A DNA stretch of 64,000 nucleotides from a gamma proteobacterium NOR5-3. Its GTDB lineage: Bacteria; Pseudomonadota; Gammaproteobacteria; Pseudomonadales; Halieaceae. How positions within the stretch are numbered: position 1 is the first letter of the stretch; each line of letters starts with the position of its first letter. The notes beneath the pieces were generated by a model. It had not been told where the DNA came from. It ran no database searches and saw nothing but the letters and a program-made list of their open reading frames with translations. The translations under genes and the position numbers were made by a program. This document shows positions 1 to 8,739 of this stretch, piece after piece. The stretch covers positions 195,811-259,810 of the forward strand of contig DS999405.1 in the NCBI GenBank assembly GCA_000158155.1, read 5' to 3'.

Positions 1-31
1 GTAAGAGGGCCTCGGGAGATTCTATGCATGC

Positions 32-706
32 TCATTCGATCGCGGTTTTCTGACGGCGCAGCTGCAGGTCAAACTTGGTGCTCAAAAATTCCGACGGGTT
101 TCTCTGTACCTGACGCAGCCACATCTGAGTGAGTCCGGGATCTTCGAGCAATTGTTCGGCGGTAAATTGTTCCCGTTCCAGGGTGGCTAATCGCTGGTCG
201 CCTTCGGAGGATCGCGGGCCGTCGTCATTGTCTGAACTCATGTCCCCGGATTCAGAAACCTGACTTTCGGACAGTTCACGATTGGCATCAATGAGCGCCT
301 GAATGATAGGAATATTTACTGCCGGTGCCGGGTGTTCTGGATAGCGCGCCGCAAGCTCCTGGTAGGCACTTCGGGCATCGAGATATTCTCGGGCCTGTGC
401 CAGAGCGTTTGCCCGGGCCAGCAGGGACTCTGCGTCCTGGTACTGCGAGAAGTATTGGGCAGCTGCGAGGAAGTCTTGAGCGGCATACAGGCTCATGCCT
501 TTCCACCGGGGGTTCTCAAAGCTGCGCGTGGCCCGGGCATAGTCACCGTAGCTAAACCACAAACGTCCTTGTTGGTCGGGGGTCAGCCATAAGTTCAGAA
601 ACCCCTGAGGATTCGCGAGGGCCAGGGCACTACACAGCGCCAGCAGCTTCAGCAACAGGCGGCGGAATGACATAGTCTGCGCGAGTTTCTGGATCCAGGT
701 CACCAT
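32..706 (-). CDS. TPR protein of the Bat operon (BatC-like)
   Basis: Last gene of the Bat operon inside the window. An N-terminal hydrophobic stretch after a basic segment anchors or exports it. It is followed by TPR-like helices (a G-D-Y-A-R-A-x-R-S-F type repeat, then A-Q-Y-F and A-R-S-A-Y-Q-E-L repeats) and an acidic, serine-rich tail. The ATG at 706-704 overlaps the stop of the upstream vWA gene, so translation is probably coupled; an in-frame ATG at 733 is possible but would lie deeper inside the upstream gene. BatC proteins are thought to be periplasmic scaffolds; the exact role is unknown. The stop is at 32-34, so the gene is complete. Confidence 0.75.
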   Translation of the reverse strand: MVTWIQKLAQTMSFRRLLLKLLALCSALALANPQGFLNLWLTPDQQGRLWFSYGDYARATRSFENPRWKGMSLYAAQDFLAAAQYFSQYQDAESLLARANALAQAREYLDARSAYQELAARYPEHPAPAVNIPIIQALIDANRELSESQVSESGDMSSDNDDGPRSSEGDQRLATLEREQFTAEQLLEDPGLTQMWLRQVQRNPSEFLSTKFDLQLRRQKTAIE

Positions 707-1680
707 CGCAATACCCACCCGGTGCGGAACCACAGCAGGAACAACAACATAATCACTGGCAGCAGATAGATTCCCCCGTCGACCCAGGGGCGAGCGCTGT
801 CCTCGCTAAGGCGGTAGTGGCGGTTGATGCGCCTCAGAAGATCACGAAGATCATCGTCGTCGACGGTGACGCGTTGATAGTGGCCATTGCCGGCTTTACT
901 GATGTTGCGAAGCTGGGCCTCTTGCAACGGTTGTGCCCGGACGCTCAAGCCCCGTGTGCGGTCGGCGTCCAGTTGCTCCTGCGTCTTACCCATCCCCCAG
1001 ACCAACAGCTGCGTATCGCTCTGGCTCGCCCAATCCCTAAATGCGGCGGCGGACTGGTCACTGGCGCCATCACTGACGATCAGCAGACTGCCACCGGTGC
1101 CGCGGGTGGCAAGCAGGCTCTGTGCAATAGGCAGCACGTTCTGTGGCGCTTTACCCCGACGCGGCAGCATGCCGACAGACAACGCGTCCAGATAATGCAG
1201 CAACAGTTTCGAGTCATTACTCAAGGGCAGTACCGTGTGTGCGGTTCCGGAATAGGCAATTAATGCGGTATAGGCATCACCACGAGCTTCAGCAAGCTTC
1301 AGTATCTTCTCCCGCGCACGCTGCAGTCGACTGGGTTGCAGATCTGACTCGTCCATAGATGCGGAAAGATCAACGGCAATAATCAACGCGGCGGAGTCCT
1401 GAGCAAAGGGCGAGTCGCCACGCTCCCAGCTGGGTCCTGCGACAGCTACCGCAAGCAGGGGGCCCAGAATCATCGATACCCAGAGCGGCGAAAACAGGCG
1501 TCGCTGGCTACCCGGAACAATCATGAAGGGGAGCAGGTGTGGAGCGATAACTGGTTCCCACTGTCGCCCCAGATCACGGCGGCGCCATTGCAGAAAACTC
1601 AATACGGCGAAGGGCAGCATAAGCAGCAGCCCGAAGGGCCTCAAAAAATGGAACTGTGACAGTACCGACCAATCAAACAT
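700..1680 (-). CDS. batB: von Willebrand factor A membrane protein (BatB-like)
   Basis: 326 residues. Two N-terminal membrane segments (about 13-30 and 62-80), a vWA domain with the metal-ion (MIDAS) motif D-L-S-A-S near residue 104 and a second acidic loop V-S-D-G, and a C-terminal membrane helix ending in W-F-R-T-G-W. This is the aerotolerance BatB layout. The start overlaps the stop of the preceding vWA gene and the stop overlaps the next gene, so the set is one translationally coupled operon. By family knowledge, such proteins present a metal-dependent adhesion fold to the periplasm together with a MoxR ATPase; the substrate is unknown. Confidence 0.88.
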   Translation of the reverse strand: MFDWSVLSQFHFLRPFGLLLMLPFAVLSFLQWRRRDLGRQWEPVIAPHLLPFMIVPGSQRRLFSPLWVSMILGPLLAVAVAGPSWERGDSPFAQDSAALIIAVDLSASMDESDLQPSRLQRAREKILKLAEARGDAYTALIAYSGTAHTVLPLSNDSKLLLHYLDALSVGMLPRRGKAPQNVLPIAQSLLATRGTGGSLLIVSDGASDQSAAAFRDWASQSDTQLLVWGMGKTQEQLDADRTRGLSVRAQPLQEAQLRNISKAGNGHYQRVTVDDDDLRDLLRRINRHYRLSEDSARPWVDGGIYLLPVIMLLFLLWFRTGWVLRW

Positions 1681-2665
1681 GCACGGTCCTCTGCCGGCGC
1701 CAGCCCAGCAGTGCGAAGAGTGGCAGGGCGATCAGGTAAAGCACCGCAAACAGCGCCAGAGGCCAATGAAACAGACTGCTTCGAGGCCGGTACGACAGAG
1801 AGTCATACTGAGCGGGCTCCAGGCGATTGATTTGCTCGTAGGCGTCCTTAAGGGCCAGGGTGTCCAGCGCCAGAAAGCTCGCGCCGCGGGTGCTGCTGGC
1901 GATGGCATCCAGGGTTTCAAGGTCCAGGGCTTCTTCGCCGATGGTGGAAGGGTCCCCGACGGCAACGGTATAGATTGTTACGTCGTTCGCCGCGGCGATG
2001 CTGGCGGCGTCCACCGGCGGGACCCGGGAGCCCGTGTCGTTGCCATCCGTAAGGACAACCAATACCCGGTTACGGGTTTCGGACGCTTGAAACAGTGATA
2101 TGGCCAGACCTATGGCGTCACCCAGAGCCGTGCTTGGCCCGGCCATGGCCACTTCGCTCTCTTCAAGCAGCGTGAGCCAGGTCGCTATGTCGTCGGTAAA
2201 CGGAGCCTGCAGATAGGCAGCATTGCCAAAGACGATTAAGCCAAGGCGGTCCCCATCACGCTGTGCTGCGAAGTCCTTAAGGACCTGCTTGGCTGCACTG
2301 AGTCGATTTTGCTGTTGTCCGTTTTGGTCTCTGAAGTCCCGGGCATCCATGGAGCCGGAAAGATCAAGGGCCAGCATGAGGTCCCGGGCCGACTTTTCTA
2401 CGCTCACAGGCTCACCCACCCATTCGGGACGTGCAGCAGCAGTGACCAGTAAACACCAGCCAATCACGCTGACCACGCTTTGCATGCGGCGGCGGCGCAG
2501 CACGCTGGCACCGGAGCGGGGTGTTTCACCGCTGAGCAGCACCAGGCGCTGAAAATAGGGGACCTGCAGTGAATCCTGGCTCTCCCGATGCGGGGGTGTC
2601 AGCCAGCGTACCAATAGTGGCAGTGCCAACAGCGCAAAAGCCCACGGTAGCGTGAACTCAAGCAT
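1673..2665 (-). CDS. batA: von Willebrand factor A membrane protein (BatA-like)
   Basis: 330 residues. An N-terminal membrane helix, a second helix near residue 65, then a vWA domain with an intact MIDAS motif (L-D-L-S-G-S-M) and the T-D-G-N-D second acidic loop. It ends in a membrane helix and a short basic tail. Eight bases overlap with the downstream BatB gene and eight with the upstream DUF4381 gene. The order MoxR, DUF58, DUF4381, vWA, vWA, TPR is the usual Bat arrangement in Gammaproteobacteria, so the paralogue assignment A versus B rests on order and size. Confidence 0.88.
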   Translation of the reverse strand: MLEFTLPWAFALLALPLLVRWLTPPHRESQDSLQVPYFQRLVLLSGETPRSGASVLRRRRMQSVVSVIGWCLLVTAAARPEWVGEPVSVEKSARDLMLALDLSGSMDARDFRDQNGQQQNRLSAAKQVLKDFAAQRDGDRLGLIVFGNAAYLQAPFTDDIATWLTLLEESEVAMAGPSTALGDAIGLAISLFQASETRNRVLVVLTDGNDTGSRVPPVDAASIAAANDVTIYTVAVGDPSTIGEEALDLETLDAIASSTRGASFLALDTLALKDAYEQINRLEPAQYDSLSYRPRSSLFHWPLALFAVLYLIALPLFALLGWRRQRTVHV

Positions 2666-3161
2666 GGGGAAGCTCGTGAGCCGCTATCCAGTCACCAAGC
2701 GCTACAAAAAGGCTATCGAACTGACGACCCCCATCGTTCAGGGGTTGGTAGGCGAGAGCCTCTAGCTGCGATACGGGAAGCGGTGGTAATTCAGGTGCCA
2801 TGGTTTGCAAAGTCTGTTGCCAGGCTTCTCCAGAGAGGGCAGCAATCGGGTCGCGCTGTCCCACGGCGTGAATGGCGGTAGCTCTTAGCAGAGGCGCAAG
2901 CTGTCGCAGGCACTCTCGATCGCCTGTTTTGTACGCGGCATGTATCGCGTCCAGCGCAGACTGTGCTTCGCGCCGATAACGGTACCGAAGATGGCGCTGC
3001 CAGCGTGTCCAGCCCAAATACAGGCCACCAGCGACTACCAGTCCGAGCAGAATCCACCATCCCGGCGTGACAGGACGCAGGGAGACCTGTTCGGGAAGGC
3101 GTGTCTCCATGATGCCGCGAATGGCGTAGTTGCCCCAGCCCGGACCGAAGATTTCAATCAT
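2658..3161 (-). CDS. DUF4381 domain membrane protein
   Basis: 167 residues. A short N-terminal segment with prolines, one membrane helix (about 33-51, W-W-I-L-L-G-L-V-V-A-G-G), then a basic cytoplasmic helical region rich in R and A. Length and position between DUF58 and the first vWA gene match the DUF4381 family. It overlaps both neighbours by 4-8 bases. Function is unknown; its constant place in MoxR/vWA operons suggests an accessory of the vWA complex. Confidence 0.75.
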   Translation of the reverse strand: MIEIFGPGWGNYAIRGIMETRLPEQVSLRPVTPGWWILLGLVVAGGLYLGWTRWQRHLRYRYRREAQSALDAIHAAYKTGDRECLRQLAPLLRATAIHAVGQRDPIAALSGEAWQQTLQTMAPELPPLPVSQLEALAYQPLNDGGRQFDSLFVALGDWIAAHELPHA

Positions 3162-4105
3162 TGCCTTGCCCCCAGCGCTTTGAGTAGCTGGGTTACCGGA
3201 TCTTGTGCGCAGTCAATGGTGATCAGAGGGAGGCCGTAGCGACGAAGCACGTTGTGCATGTGACCTACATGTTCGTTGTAGCTCGCGCGGAAACGCTCGT
3301 CCAGACGTGCACGATTACCGGACACGGCTATCTGCATTTCTCCATCAGACACGATAAGTTCGTCCAGGCGTGGCAGCGCAACTTCTGCGGGATCAAAAAT
3401 ATTGATGACGATGACATCGTTATGCATGCTCATCTGCTTGAGCAGTTCATCGCTGCGATCATCCCAGCCAAAGCCATCACCGATGTAAATAACCAATGCG
3501 TCATGCGAGAGCCTGCGAGCGAGGTAGTCCATAGCGATGTTCAGCTGTGGTCCTTTGGAGGGCTGTCCGGCTGCCAACGCCGCATTGGTCTTCGCCAGTC
3601 GTGAAAGCATGTCCACCACGCTGTCCCTGCTGCGCCGCGGGGGAATGGTGTAGCAATCATGATCATCAAAGATAATCCCACCGAGTCGATCGCCGGAGGC
3701 TAAGACTCGCCAGGCAGCCAGTGCTGCGACTTCGGCGGCGACGACGGACTTCATGGCCGTCTGACTGCCAAAGAACATGCTTACCCGCTGATCTACCAGC
3801 AGATGAACGCGACGCTCCCGCTCTTCGGTGTACACGCGCACATGGGGTTTACCGGTACGATTGGTGACCTTCCAGTCCATGCTGCGAATATCATCGCCGG
3901 GCCGGTAGTGTCTCAGCTCTTCAAAGTTAAGTCCCCGTCCCCGAAGGCGGGAACCATGGCGTCCCGTAAGGATACTGTGCACCGGTTGGCGGGGCAGAAA
4001 GGAAAAGCCTCGAGCTTTGAACTCCAGTGCGCGCAGATGCGCAAGACTCACAGCGATGCGATTATCATCGACTGTTTTTTGCTTTTTGCGCGAGAGCCAC
4101 GGCAT
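3158..4105 (-). CDS. DUF58 domain protein
   Basis: 315 residues. Carries the DUF58 signature (R-H-Y-R-P-G-D-D-I-R-S-M-D-W-K) near residues 68-82, then a vWA-like fold with L-L-V-D-Q-R-V-S-M-F, a variant of the D-x-S-x-S site in which the first serine is replaced, so metal binding may be altered. No membrane helix is evident. It lies 10 bases downstream of the MoxR gene and overlaps DUF4381. DUF58 proteins usually partner with MoxR ATPases. Confidence 0.88.
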   Translation of the reverse strand: MPWLSRKKQKTVDDNRIAVSLAHLRALEFKARGFSFLPRQPVHSILTGRHGSRLRGRGLNFEELRHYRPGDDIRSMDWKVTNRTGKPHVRVYTEERERRVHLLVDQRVSMFFGSQTAMKSVVAAEVAALAAWRVLASGDRLGGIIFDDHDCYTIPPRRSRDSVVDMLSRLAKTNAALAAGQPSKGPQLNIAMDYLARRLSHDALVIYIGDGFGWDDRSDELLKQMSMHNDVIVINIFDPAEVALPRLDELIVSDGEMQIAVSGNRARLDERFRASYNEHVGHMHNVLRRYGLPLITIDCAQDPVTQLLKALGARQ

Positions 4106-4115
4106 GTTACCTGCC

Positions 4116-5090
4116 TCAGGCCGCAGCTACCTGGCGGAGTAATTCGTCGATAACGGCATGGCTATCGATAGACTCAGCCAGGGCGTCATAGCTGAGGATC
4201 ATGCGGTGGCACAGCACTGAATGGGTCACAGCACGAACGTCCTCGGGATCGACGTAGTCTCTTCCCCCCAGCCATGCATGAGCCCGGGCACACTTGTCCA
4301 GGGCAATACTGGCGCGGGGACTTGAGCCAACGCGAATCCAGTCTTTGAGACGTGAGTCGGGGTAACGTCCGGGATCGCGTGTGGCCATAACCAGCGCAAC
4401 GATATACCTGTCGATGTTGGATGAGACGCTGATGGCCGACATCGCCTTGCGTGCTTCAAACACTAGCTCTTGGGAAAGTCGCGGTTCCTCAGCCTCTGAG
4501 TTATTGCTTTCTTCACCACGGACCAGACGAATAATGCCTTCTTCGGCACTGTCATCGGGGTAGTCCACGGTGATCTTCATAATAAAGCGGTCCATCTGCG
4601 CTTCTGGCAGTGGATAGGTGCCTTCCTGCTCGATGGGGTTTTGAGTGGCCAGAACCATAAACAATGGGGGTAGGGCGTAGCTTTTGCCCGCCACGGTGAC
4701 AGTGCGCTCTTCCATGGCCTCCAAAAGAGCTGCCTGTACCTTGGCCGGAGCCCGGTTGATTTCGTCGGCGAGAACGATGTTGTTAAACACCGGGCCTTGT
4801 TGGAAGCGCAGCTCCTGGCGTCCGTCAAACTCCTGATAGATTTCGGTTCCGGTCACGTCAGAGGGCAGCAGATCAGGGGTGAATTGGATGCGCCCGAGGC
4901 TGGCATCAAGCACGCGGGCCAGGGTCCTTACCGAGCGGGTTTTTGCCGTGCCGGGCAGTCCTTCAAGAAGCACATTGCCATTCGTCAGTAGGGCAATAAT
5001 CAAGGTTCTAACAACCTCCTCCTGTCCGATTACCGCCCGATTAATGGCGGCATCGAGTTGCGCAAAAGCGTCGTGTAGTTCACTGCTCAT
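4116..5090 (-). CDS. moxR: MoxR family AAA+ ATPase
   Basis: 324 residues. Walker A G-L-P-G-T-A-K-T near residues 44-51, Walker B L-A-D-E-I-N-R-A-P near 106-114, sensor-1 A-T-Q-N-P-I-E, and an arginine-rich C-terminal lid; the Walker A position usually occupied by G is the normal MoxR variant. First gene of a six-gene minus-strand operon with two vWA proteins. MoxR ATPases act as chaperones that mature vWA partners and metal centres. The start ATG 5090-5088 is the first in frame and follows a purine-rich stretch. Confidence 0.93.
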   Translation of the reverse strand: MSSELHDAFAQLDAAINRAVIGQEEVVRTLIIALLTNGNVLLEGLPGTAKTRSVRTLARVLDASLGRIQFTPDLLPSDVTGTEIYQEFDGRQELRFQQGPVFNNIVLADEINRAPAKVQAALLEAMEERTVTVAGKSYALPPLFMVLATQNPIEQEGTYPLPEAQMDRFIMKITVDYPDDSAEEGIIRLVRGEESNNSEAEEPRLSQELVFEARKAMSAISVSSNIDRYIVALVMATRDPGRYPDSRLKDWIRVGSSPRASIALDKCARAHAWLGGRDYVDPEDVRAVTHSVLCHRMILSYDALAESIDSHAVIDELLRQVAAA

Positions 5091-5198
5091 TATGGCGGTC
5101 CGCTATGGAAGAGATCGCTAGTCTCACAGACCTTCGAGACAAAAAAAAGGTTCATCGCGGATTTATGAGGGCGTCCTTCTTTGCTGATTGCTTTACGC

Positions 5199-5352
5199 GG
5201 CTTTGCGCTGCCCGTCCCCGCTTGAAGGCGGCTCGGCGCTGTCGTGCTCGAGCGTCTGTCGAGCGCGTTGTTTCATATCCGAGTGCTGATGGAGGTGTGC
5301 GAGCAGCTCGAGTAAAGCGGGGACGGGCCGCGCAAAGAGCCTGTGCGATGAA
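5199..5352. ncRNA. Long inverted repeat, possible structured RNA
   Basis: No convincing gene lies between 5091 and 5415. Arms at about 5200-5224 and 5315-5338 share CTTTGCGC-x-GCCCGTCCCCGCTT as an inverted repeat (one mismatch). Pairing resumes further out with gaps (GCTT and CGC blocks near 5190 and 5352). Inside is a small hairpin, GCTCGA/TCGAGC, at 5246-5264. A rho-independent terminator follows at 5365 on the plus strand. This could be a plus-strand small RNA, or a structured leader or tail of the flanking minus-strand genes. No known RNA family was recognised. Confidence 0.4.
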
Positions 5353-5364
5353 GCAAAAAAAAAA

Positions 5365-5387
5365 GCCCTCGGGCGAGGGCTTTTTTA
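5365..5387. terminator. Bidirectional rho-independent terminator
   Basis: A 6-bp stem GCCCTC/GAGGGC with a GGGC loop (5365-5380) is flanked by ten A on the left (5355-5364) and six T on the right, so it can terminate in both directions. On the minus strand it would end the TonB receptor transcript; on the plus strand it would end any RNA from the inverted-repeat region. Confidence 0.85.
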
Positions 5388-5415
5388 TGAGGCGGTTAAG
5401 CGCTCGAAAGGGCGA

Positions 5416-6624
5416 TCAGAACTTGTAGGCTACCCGCGCCTGGAAGTTTCTGGAAAGCTCCGGCAATACGATTTGCGAACCAAACAGATCCGGGAAGTTG
5501 GATCGGAAGTAGCGCTCGTCGGTGAGGTTTTTCGCGTTCAACTGGAAAGTCCAGGACTCCGTTTCGTATACGAGGCCAGCGTTCAGCAGCGTATAAGAGG
5601 GGAGTATGACTGCCCCGGAAGAACCGGATGGAGTTTCATCAACACTGATGACGCTGCCGCTGATAGCGAGGTTGTCATTAAAGGAGTAGGTTCCAGTCAG
5701 TGTGTAGATGTTCTCCGGAATACCCGCCCTGCGGCCGTCGGGTGAGGTCGGAATACCGATGATCTGACCCCCGAACACCAGCGTGGGATCGATCTGTGGG
5801 ATATCATCCGCACCGTAGAAACCAAACTGTCCGCCGTTGGCTTCAGCTTCAACAATGATCACTTCCATGTTGGTCCAGCCACCGGTGACCACCAGGTCTT
5901 GGTTAACTACCCAGCGTAGTTCCGCTTCAATACCCTCGGTGCGGCTGGTTGGGTTAGTTACGATGGCCTGGGCGTTAAAATCCACACGCTCCTGCTCGTA
6001 GTAGTTAACCGCGAAGTACAGTGAATCATCCAGGAAGCTTCCCTTAAGACCGACTTCCCAAAGATCCGATGTGTCAGTCCAGGAGCCGCTGGCTACCTGA
6101 GCCGTAGGCAGGTCGCCCACCTGTCCGGCAATCAACGTCGCCTGTTCGGCGATGGTGAAGTAGGGGATGAGGCCAAAGTCGGTGGTCCAGTTGATACTGG
6201 CAGACCAGGACAGCAGGTCCTCGGAATCCGATGCCTGGGGAATAGCGCCATCCGGAAAGAGCAGCAGTTCAACCGGCGTAGTGACGTCGGCTTCGACGTA
6301 ATCCTGACGCACACCCAGTGTTACAGCAATGCCGTTGTCAAAGCTGAAGTCACCCAGGAAAGCGAGGCCATACATGGTGTAATCACCGCTCTGATACTCG
6401 GAGTAGTCATCGTTGATTTGCGTCGCTAACAGACGAGTATCGAGCGATGGATCACGCTCTGCATTCGATTGGCTCAGGTCTCGCCGATCAAAGTACTCGT
6501 TGATGAAGTCCTGTCCCCGGGTGAAGTCTGTGTAGCGAATAGAAGGCGACAGTTGAAGATCCGCAGTCATGGAACCGAACTGTTTTTCAAAGGCAAAAAC
6601 GAGTTTGTCTTCGATCATGTCCAC
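5416..6624 (-). CDS. TonB-dependent receptor, C-terminal part (frameshifted)
   Basis: Beta-barrel half of an outer-membrane TonB-dependent receptor. It ends in the typical strand N-F-Q-A-R-V-A-Y-K-F with a terminal Phe for BAM recognition, and contains the conserved N-A-K-N-L-T-D-E-R-Y-F motif. The reading frame opens at an internal Met, not a true start. The plug and first strands lie in the overlapping frame at 6615-7799. Joining the frames by one extra T gives one receptor of roughly 780 residues. The stop is followed by the terminator at 5365. The substrate is unknown; the purine-gene neighbourhood suggests nucleosides or purines. Confidence 0.88.
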   Translation of the reverse strand: MDMIEDKLVFAFEKQFGSMTADLQLSPSIRYTDFTRGQDFINEYFDRRDLSQSNAERDPSLDTRLLATQINDDYSEYQSGDYTMYGLAFLGDFSFDNGIAVTLGVRQDYVEADVTTPVELLLFPDGAIPQASDSEDLLSWSASINWTTDFGLIPYFTIAEQATLIAGQVGDLPTAQVASGSWTDTSDLWEVGLKGSFLDDSLYFAVNYYEQERVDFNAQAIVTNPTSRTEGIEAELRWVVNQDLVVTGGWTNMEVIIVEAEANGGQFGFYGADDIPQIDPTLVFGGQIIGIPTSPDGRRAGIPENIYTLTGTYSFNDNLAISGSVISVDETPSGSSGAVILPSYTLLNAGLVYETESWTFQLNAKNLTDERYFRSNFPDLFGSQIVLPELSRNFQARVAYKF

Positions 6625-7799
6625 GTCACCAAACTGAGAAACCCGTAAGCGTTCTCATTGATGTTGTCGATTGTTTCGTAAAACAGCTGGTTGGTGATGC
6701 TAAAGCCATTGTCGGTTTCGTAAACGAAATCGAGGTATAGCGAGAGAACCTGGTTATCCAGCGTGTCGTTGGGGTCTACCAGAACGTTGCTCTCGTCAAG
6801 CTTTGTCGTGCCTGGGTTGACCAGCGCCATAGCGGGGTTGAGGCTGTCGTTGCTGACAAACTCGGGACGAAACACAAAATTGGACAGCGGGGGTGTGCCA
6901 TCAGAACCGACAACGTTGTATTCCTGATGCGAAATTTTGCCGTCGCCATTAGTATCCAGAGGACTTGCGGTACCCGTGATGTAGGTGCCGTTATCGATAA
7001 GATCCTGGGTGAGTCGGTTCCAGCCCGCGACCTGGTTGCCGTCATAGTCGTGATACATACCGCCGAACTTCATGACCAGCTTGTCGTTGATGTCCACGTC
7101 AAAAGAGGCCTGAAGGATGTTTTGCTTGGTTTCGGTATTGTCGTAGAAGCTGTCTGAGTCTTCGAGCTCGCCGTAGATGTAATAACCCATGCGATCGTTG
7201 ATGGGGCCTCCTACTTCGGCGGTCACGACGTTGCGGTTCCAGCTACCGGTCTCATAAGACACTGCACCGGTGGTTTCAGTGAGGTAGTCCCCGGACTCCG
7301 CGCGCGCTGACTTCGGGTTGAAGTTCAGGTAGCCGCCGATTTTGGAGGGACCGTAAATCGGTGATGCCGGGCCGCGCACGATATCGATGCGGTCAGAGGC
7401 GCCGATAGGCGTCGGGTAGTTACCCGGGTTATCGATTCGACGAACACCGCGGAAATAGGTCTCACCAGCAGTTCCCCGCACATCCAGAGATCCGGCTACG
7501 CCGAAGAACGATTGGGTGAAAGTACCGGGAGCAAACGCCACTAACTCATCAATGTCAGTGATGTTGAAGCGGTCCAGCTGCTCGGCGCTTATCGTTGATG
7601 CTGAACGCGGTGTCTCCAGCAGGGACTTGCCGAAGCCAAATATCTGCACGTCCTCGCCGGGCAGTGATCCCAGTGATCCGGTGACAACGACTTCTTCGAT
7701 TCCCAGCGCTTCATCCTGCGCCTGTGCCAGGGGCACGGACGCGAGAATTGCCGCGATGGAGGCTGCCAGTGGCAGTCTTCGGGTGGTGAATTGCTTCAT
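6615..7799 (-). CDS. TonB-dependent receptor, N-terminal part (frameshifted)
   Basis: Signal peptide (residues 1-28, cut after A-Q-A), a TonB-box-like E-E-V-V-V-T-G, and the plug domain with V-R-G-T, I-D-I-V-R-G-P-A-S-P-I-Y-G and G-G-Y-L-N-F motifs, then the first barrel strands. The frame ends early after N-A-Y-G-F. Adding one T to the TTT run at 6641-6639 continues directly as S-Q-F-G-D-V-D-M-I-E-D-K in the downstream frame. An extracellular-loop segment at residues 282-293 matches the EF-hand calcium loop. There is no N-terminal STN signalling domain. It is either a sequencing error or a recent inactivation. Confidence 0.88.
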   Translation of the reverse strand: MKQFTTRRLPLAASIAAILASVPLAQAQDEALGIEEVVVTGSLGSLPGEDVQIFGFGKSLLETPRSASTISAEQLDRFNITDIDELVAFAPGTFTQSFFGVAGSLDVRGTAGETYFRGVRRIDNPGNYPTPIGASDRIDIVRGPASPIYGPSKIGGYLNFNPKSARAESGDYLTETTGAVSYETGSWNRNVVTAEVGGPINDRMGYYIYGELEDSDSFYDNTETKQNILQASFDVDINDKLVMKFGGMYHDYDGNQVAGWNRLTQDLIDNGTYITGTASPLDTNGDGKISHQEYNVVGSDGTPPLSNFVFRPEFVSNDSLNPAMALVNPGTTKLDESNVLVDPNDTLDNQVLSLYLDFVYETDNGFSITNQLFYETIDNINENAYGFLSLVTWT

Positions 7800-7933
7800 G
7801 ACCTCTCCTCAAAATGCATGATGCTGTCTCGCGGCAGGGGCTGCGGGACAATGGTTTTTGATACTCAGGCACTGCTGTAAACAGAAGTGCACGATTGATG
7901 CCAACCTACGGGCTATCCGACAGTAAAAAAATC

Positions 7934-7939
7934 ATTATA
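7934..7939 (-). promoter_or_regulatory. Probable -10 box for the TonB receptor gene
   Basis: The minus strand reads TATAAT, a perfect sigma-70 -10, in an AT-rich island about 135 bases before the receptor start. A TTGATA lies 20 bases further upstream, wider than the usual 17, so the -35 is uncertain. Confidence 0.4.
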
Positions 7940-8085
7940 GTTATCAGTAGCTTATGTTGTATCAAGGCGTCGCGTTGAGCGCATGCAAAGCGTTGTGGCG
8001 CGTAATTGCCCGGTCCACCGGATTGTTGTGCACCGCGATGGTGCGCTGCCGGGTCTGGGGCGTCAATTATTGAATCCGCGGATTA

Positions 8086-8727
8086 TTACCGCCGTGGTGC
8101 GGACTCCCTGCTTAAGGCTTCTATGTATCCGCGATGCTCGGGAAAAGTCTCGAGCAGTTCGGAGGTGACTCCCAGCGTCATATCAGCGAAGTCAAAGCCC
8201 GGGCTGACCGCTTCGCTGATCAGTCCGTAGCCATGTTCGCCGCCGGCATTGAGCCTGGACGCTTTCCAGACACCACCGGCCACGGTCAGTTGCAAACGAT
8301 GTCCGGCTCGCGGATCAGGCCCCATGGTGACTGTTTCCAGTTCTCCGTCGGGATGAATCAGGACGTATTCGATGGGGTCGCCCAGATGGAAATAATGAAC
8401 GATGTCTGAACGATTACGGTGGAAGTGTCCTATGGGGCCGCCGGCAGTGAGCAGGTAGTAAATCGAGGTCATGCTGAAACGCTCGCCGGCCTCGGTGGGG
8501 ATGCGGGCCTGATGCGTGGCCTCGTAGGTCCGTCGGTAATAGCCGCCTTCTACATGACCTTCCAGGCCCAGACTTTGAATGAGTTCCTCCGCGCTGGGTT
8601 GCTCTCCCTCAGCCATGGTTGTCATGCTCTGCATGAAGACCAGCAACGTTGTCAGTATCAGGAGTCCGGGGGCTCCCAGGGGTCTTGCGCGCGCTACTGG
8701 TGCGGTGGGCATGCCATGCGGATTCAT
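8086..8727 (-). CDS. Cupin_5 (DUF985) protein with export signal
   Basis: 213 residues. An N-terminal hydrophobic segment (about 18-36) after an arginine-bearing stretch looks like a signal peptide or anchor, unusual for this family. The rest is a DUF985 cupin: L-x-x-H-V-E-G-G-Y-Y-R-R-T-Y, then S-I-Y-Y-L-L, H-F-H-R-N-R-S-D-I-V-H-Y and a C-terminal G-F-D-F-A-D-M. The histidines could bind a metal. It lies 12 bases upstream of nothing but its own stop region and shares strand with puuE, suggesting a periplasmic role in purine or ureide metabolism. The reaction is unknown. Confidence 0.8.
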   Translation of the reverse strand: MNPHGMPTAPVARARPLGAPGLLILTTLLVFMQSMTTMAEGEQPSAEELIQSLGLEGHVEGGYYRRTYEATHQARIPTEAGERFSMTSIYYLLTAGGPIGHFHRNRSDIVHYFHLGDPIEYVLIHPDGELETVTMGPDPRAGHRLQLTVAGGVWKASRLNAGGEHGYGLISEAVSPGFDFADMTLGVTSELLETFPEHRGYIEALSRESAPRR

Positions 8728-8739
8728 AGCCAGTGATCC

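Noticed and set aside
5199-5352. Known RNA such as 6S, SRP or RNase P for the inverted repeat
   Set aside because: None of their conserved sequence blocks or neighbouring genes was seen.
5105-5428. 107-codon plus-strand frame over the inverted repeat
   Set aside because: Arg/Ala-rich, ends inside the terminator and crosses the TonB stop; the hairpins explain the sequence better.
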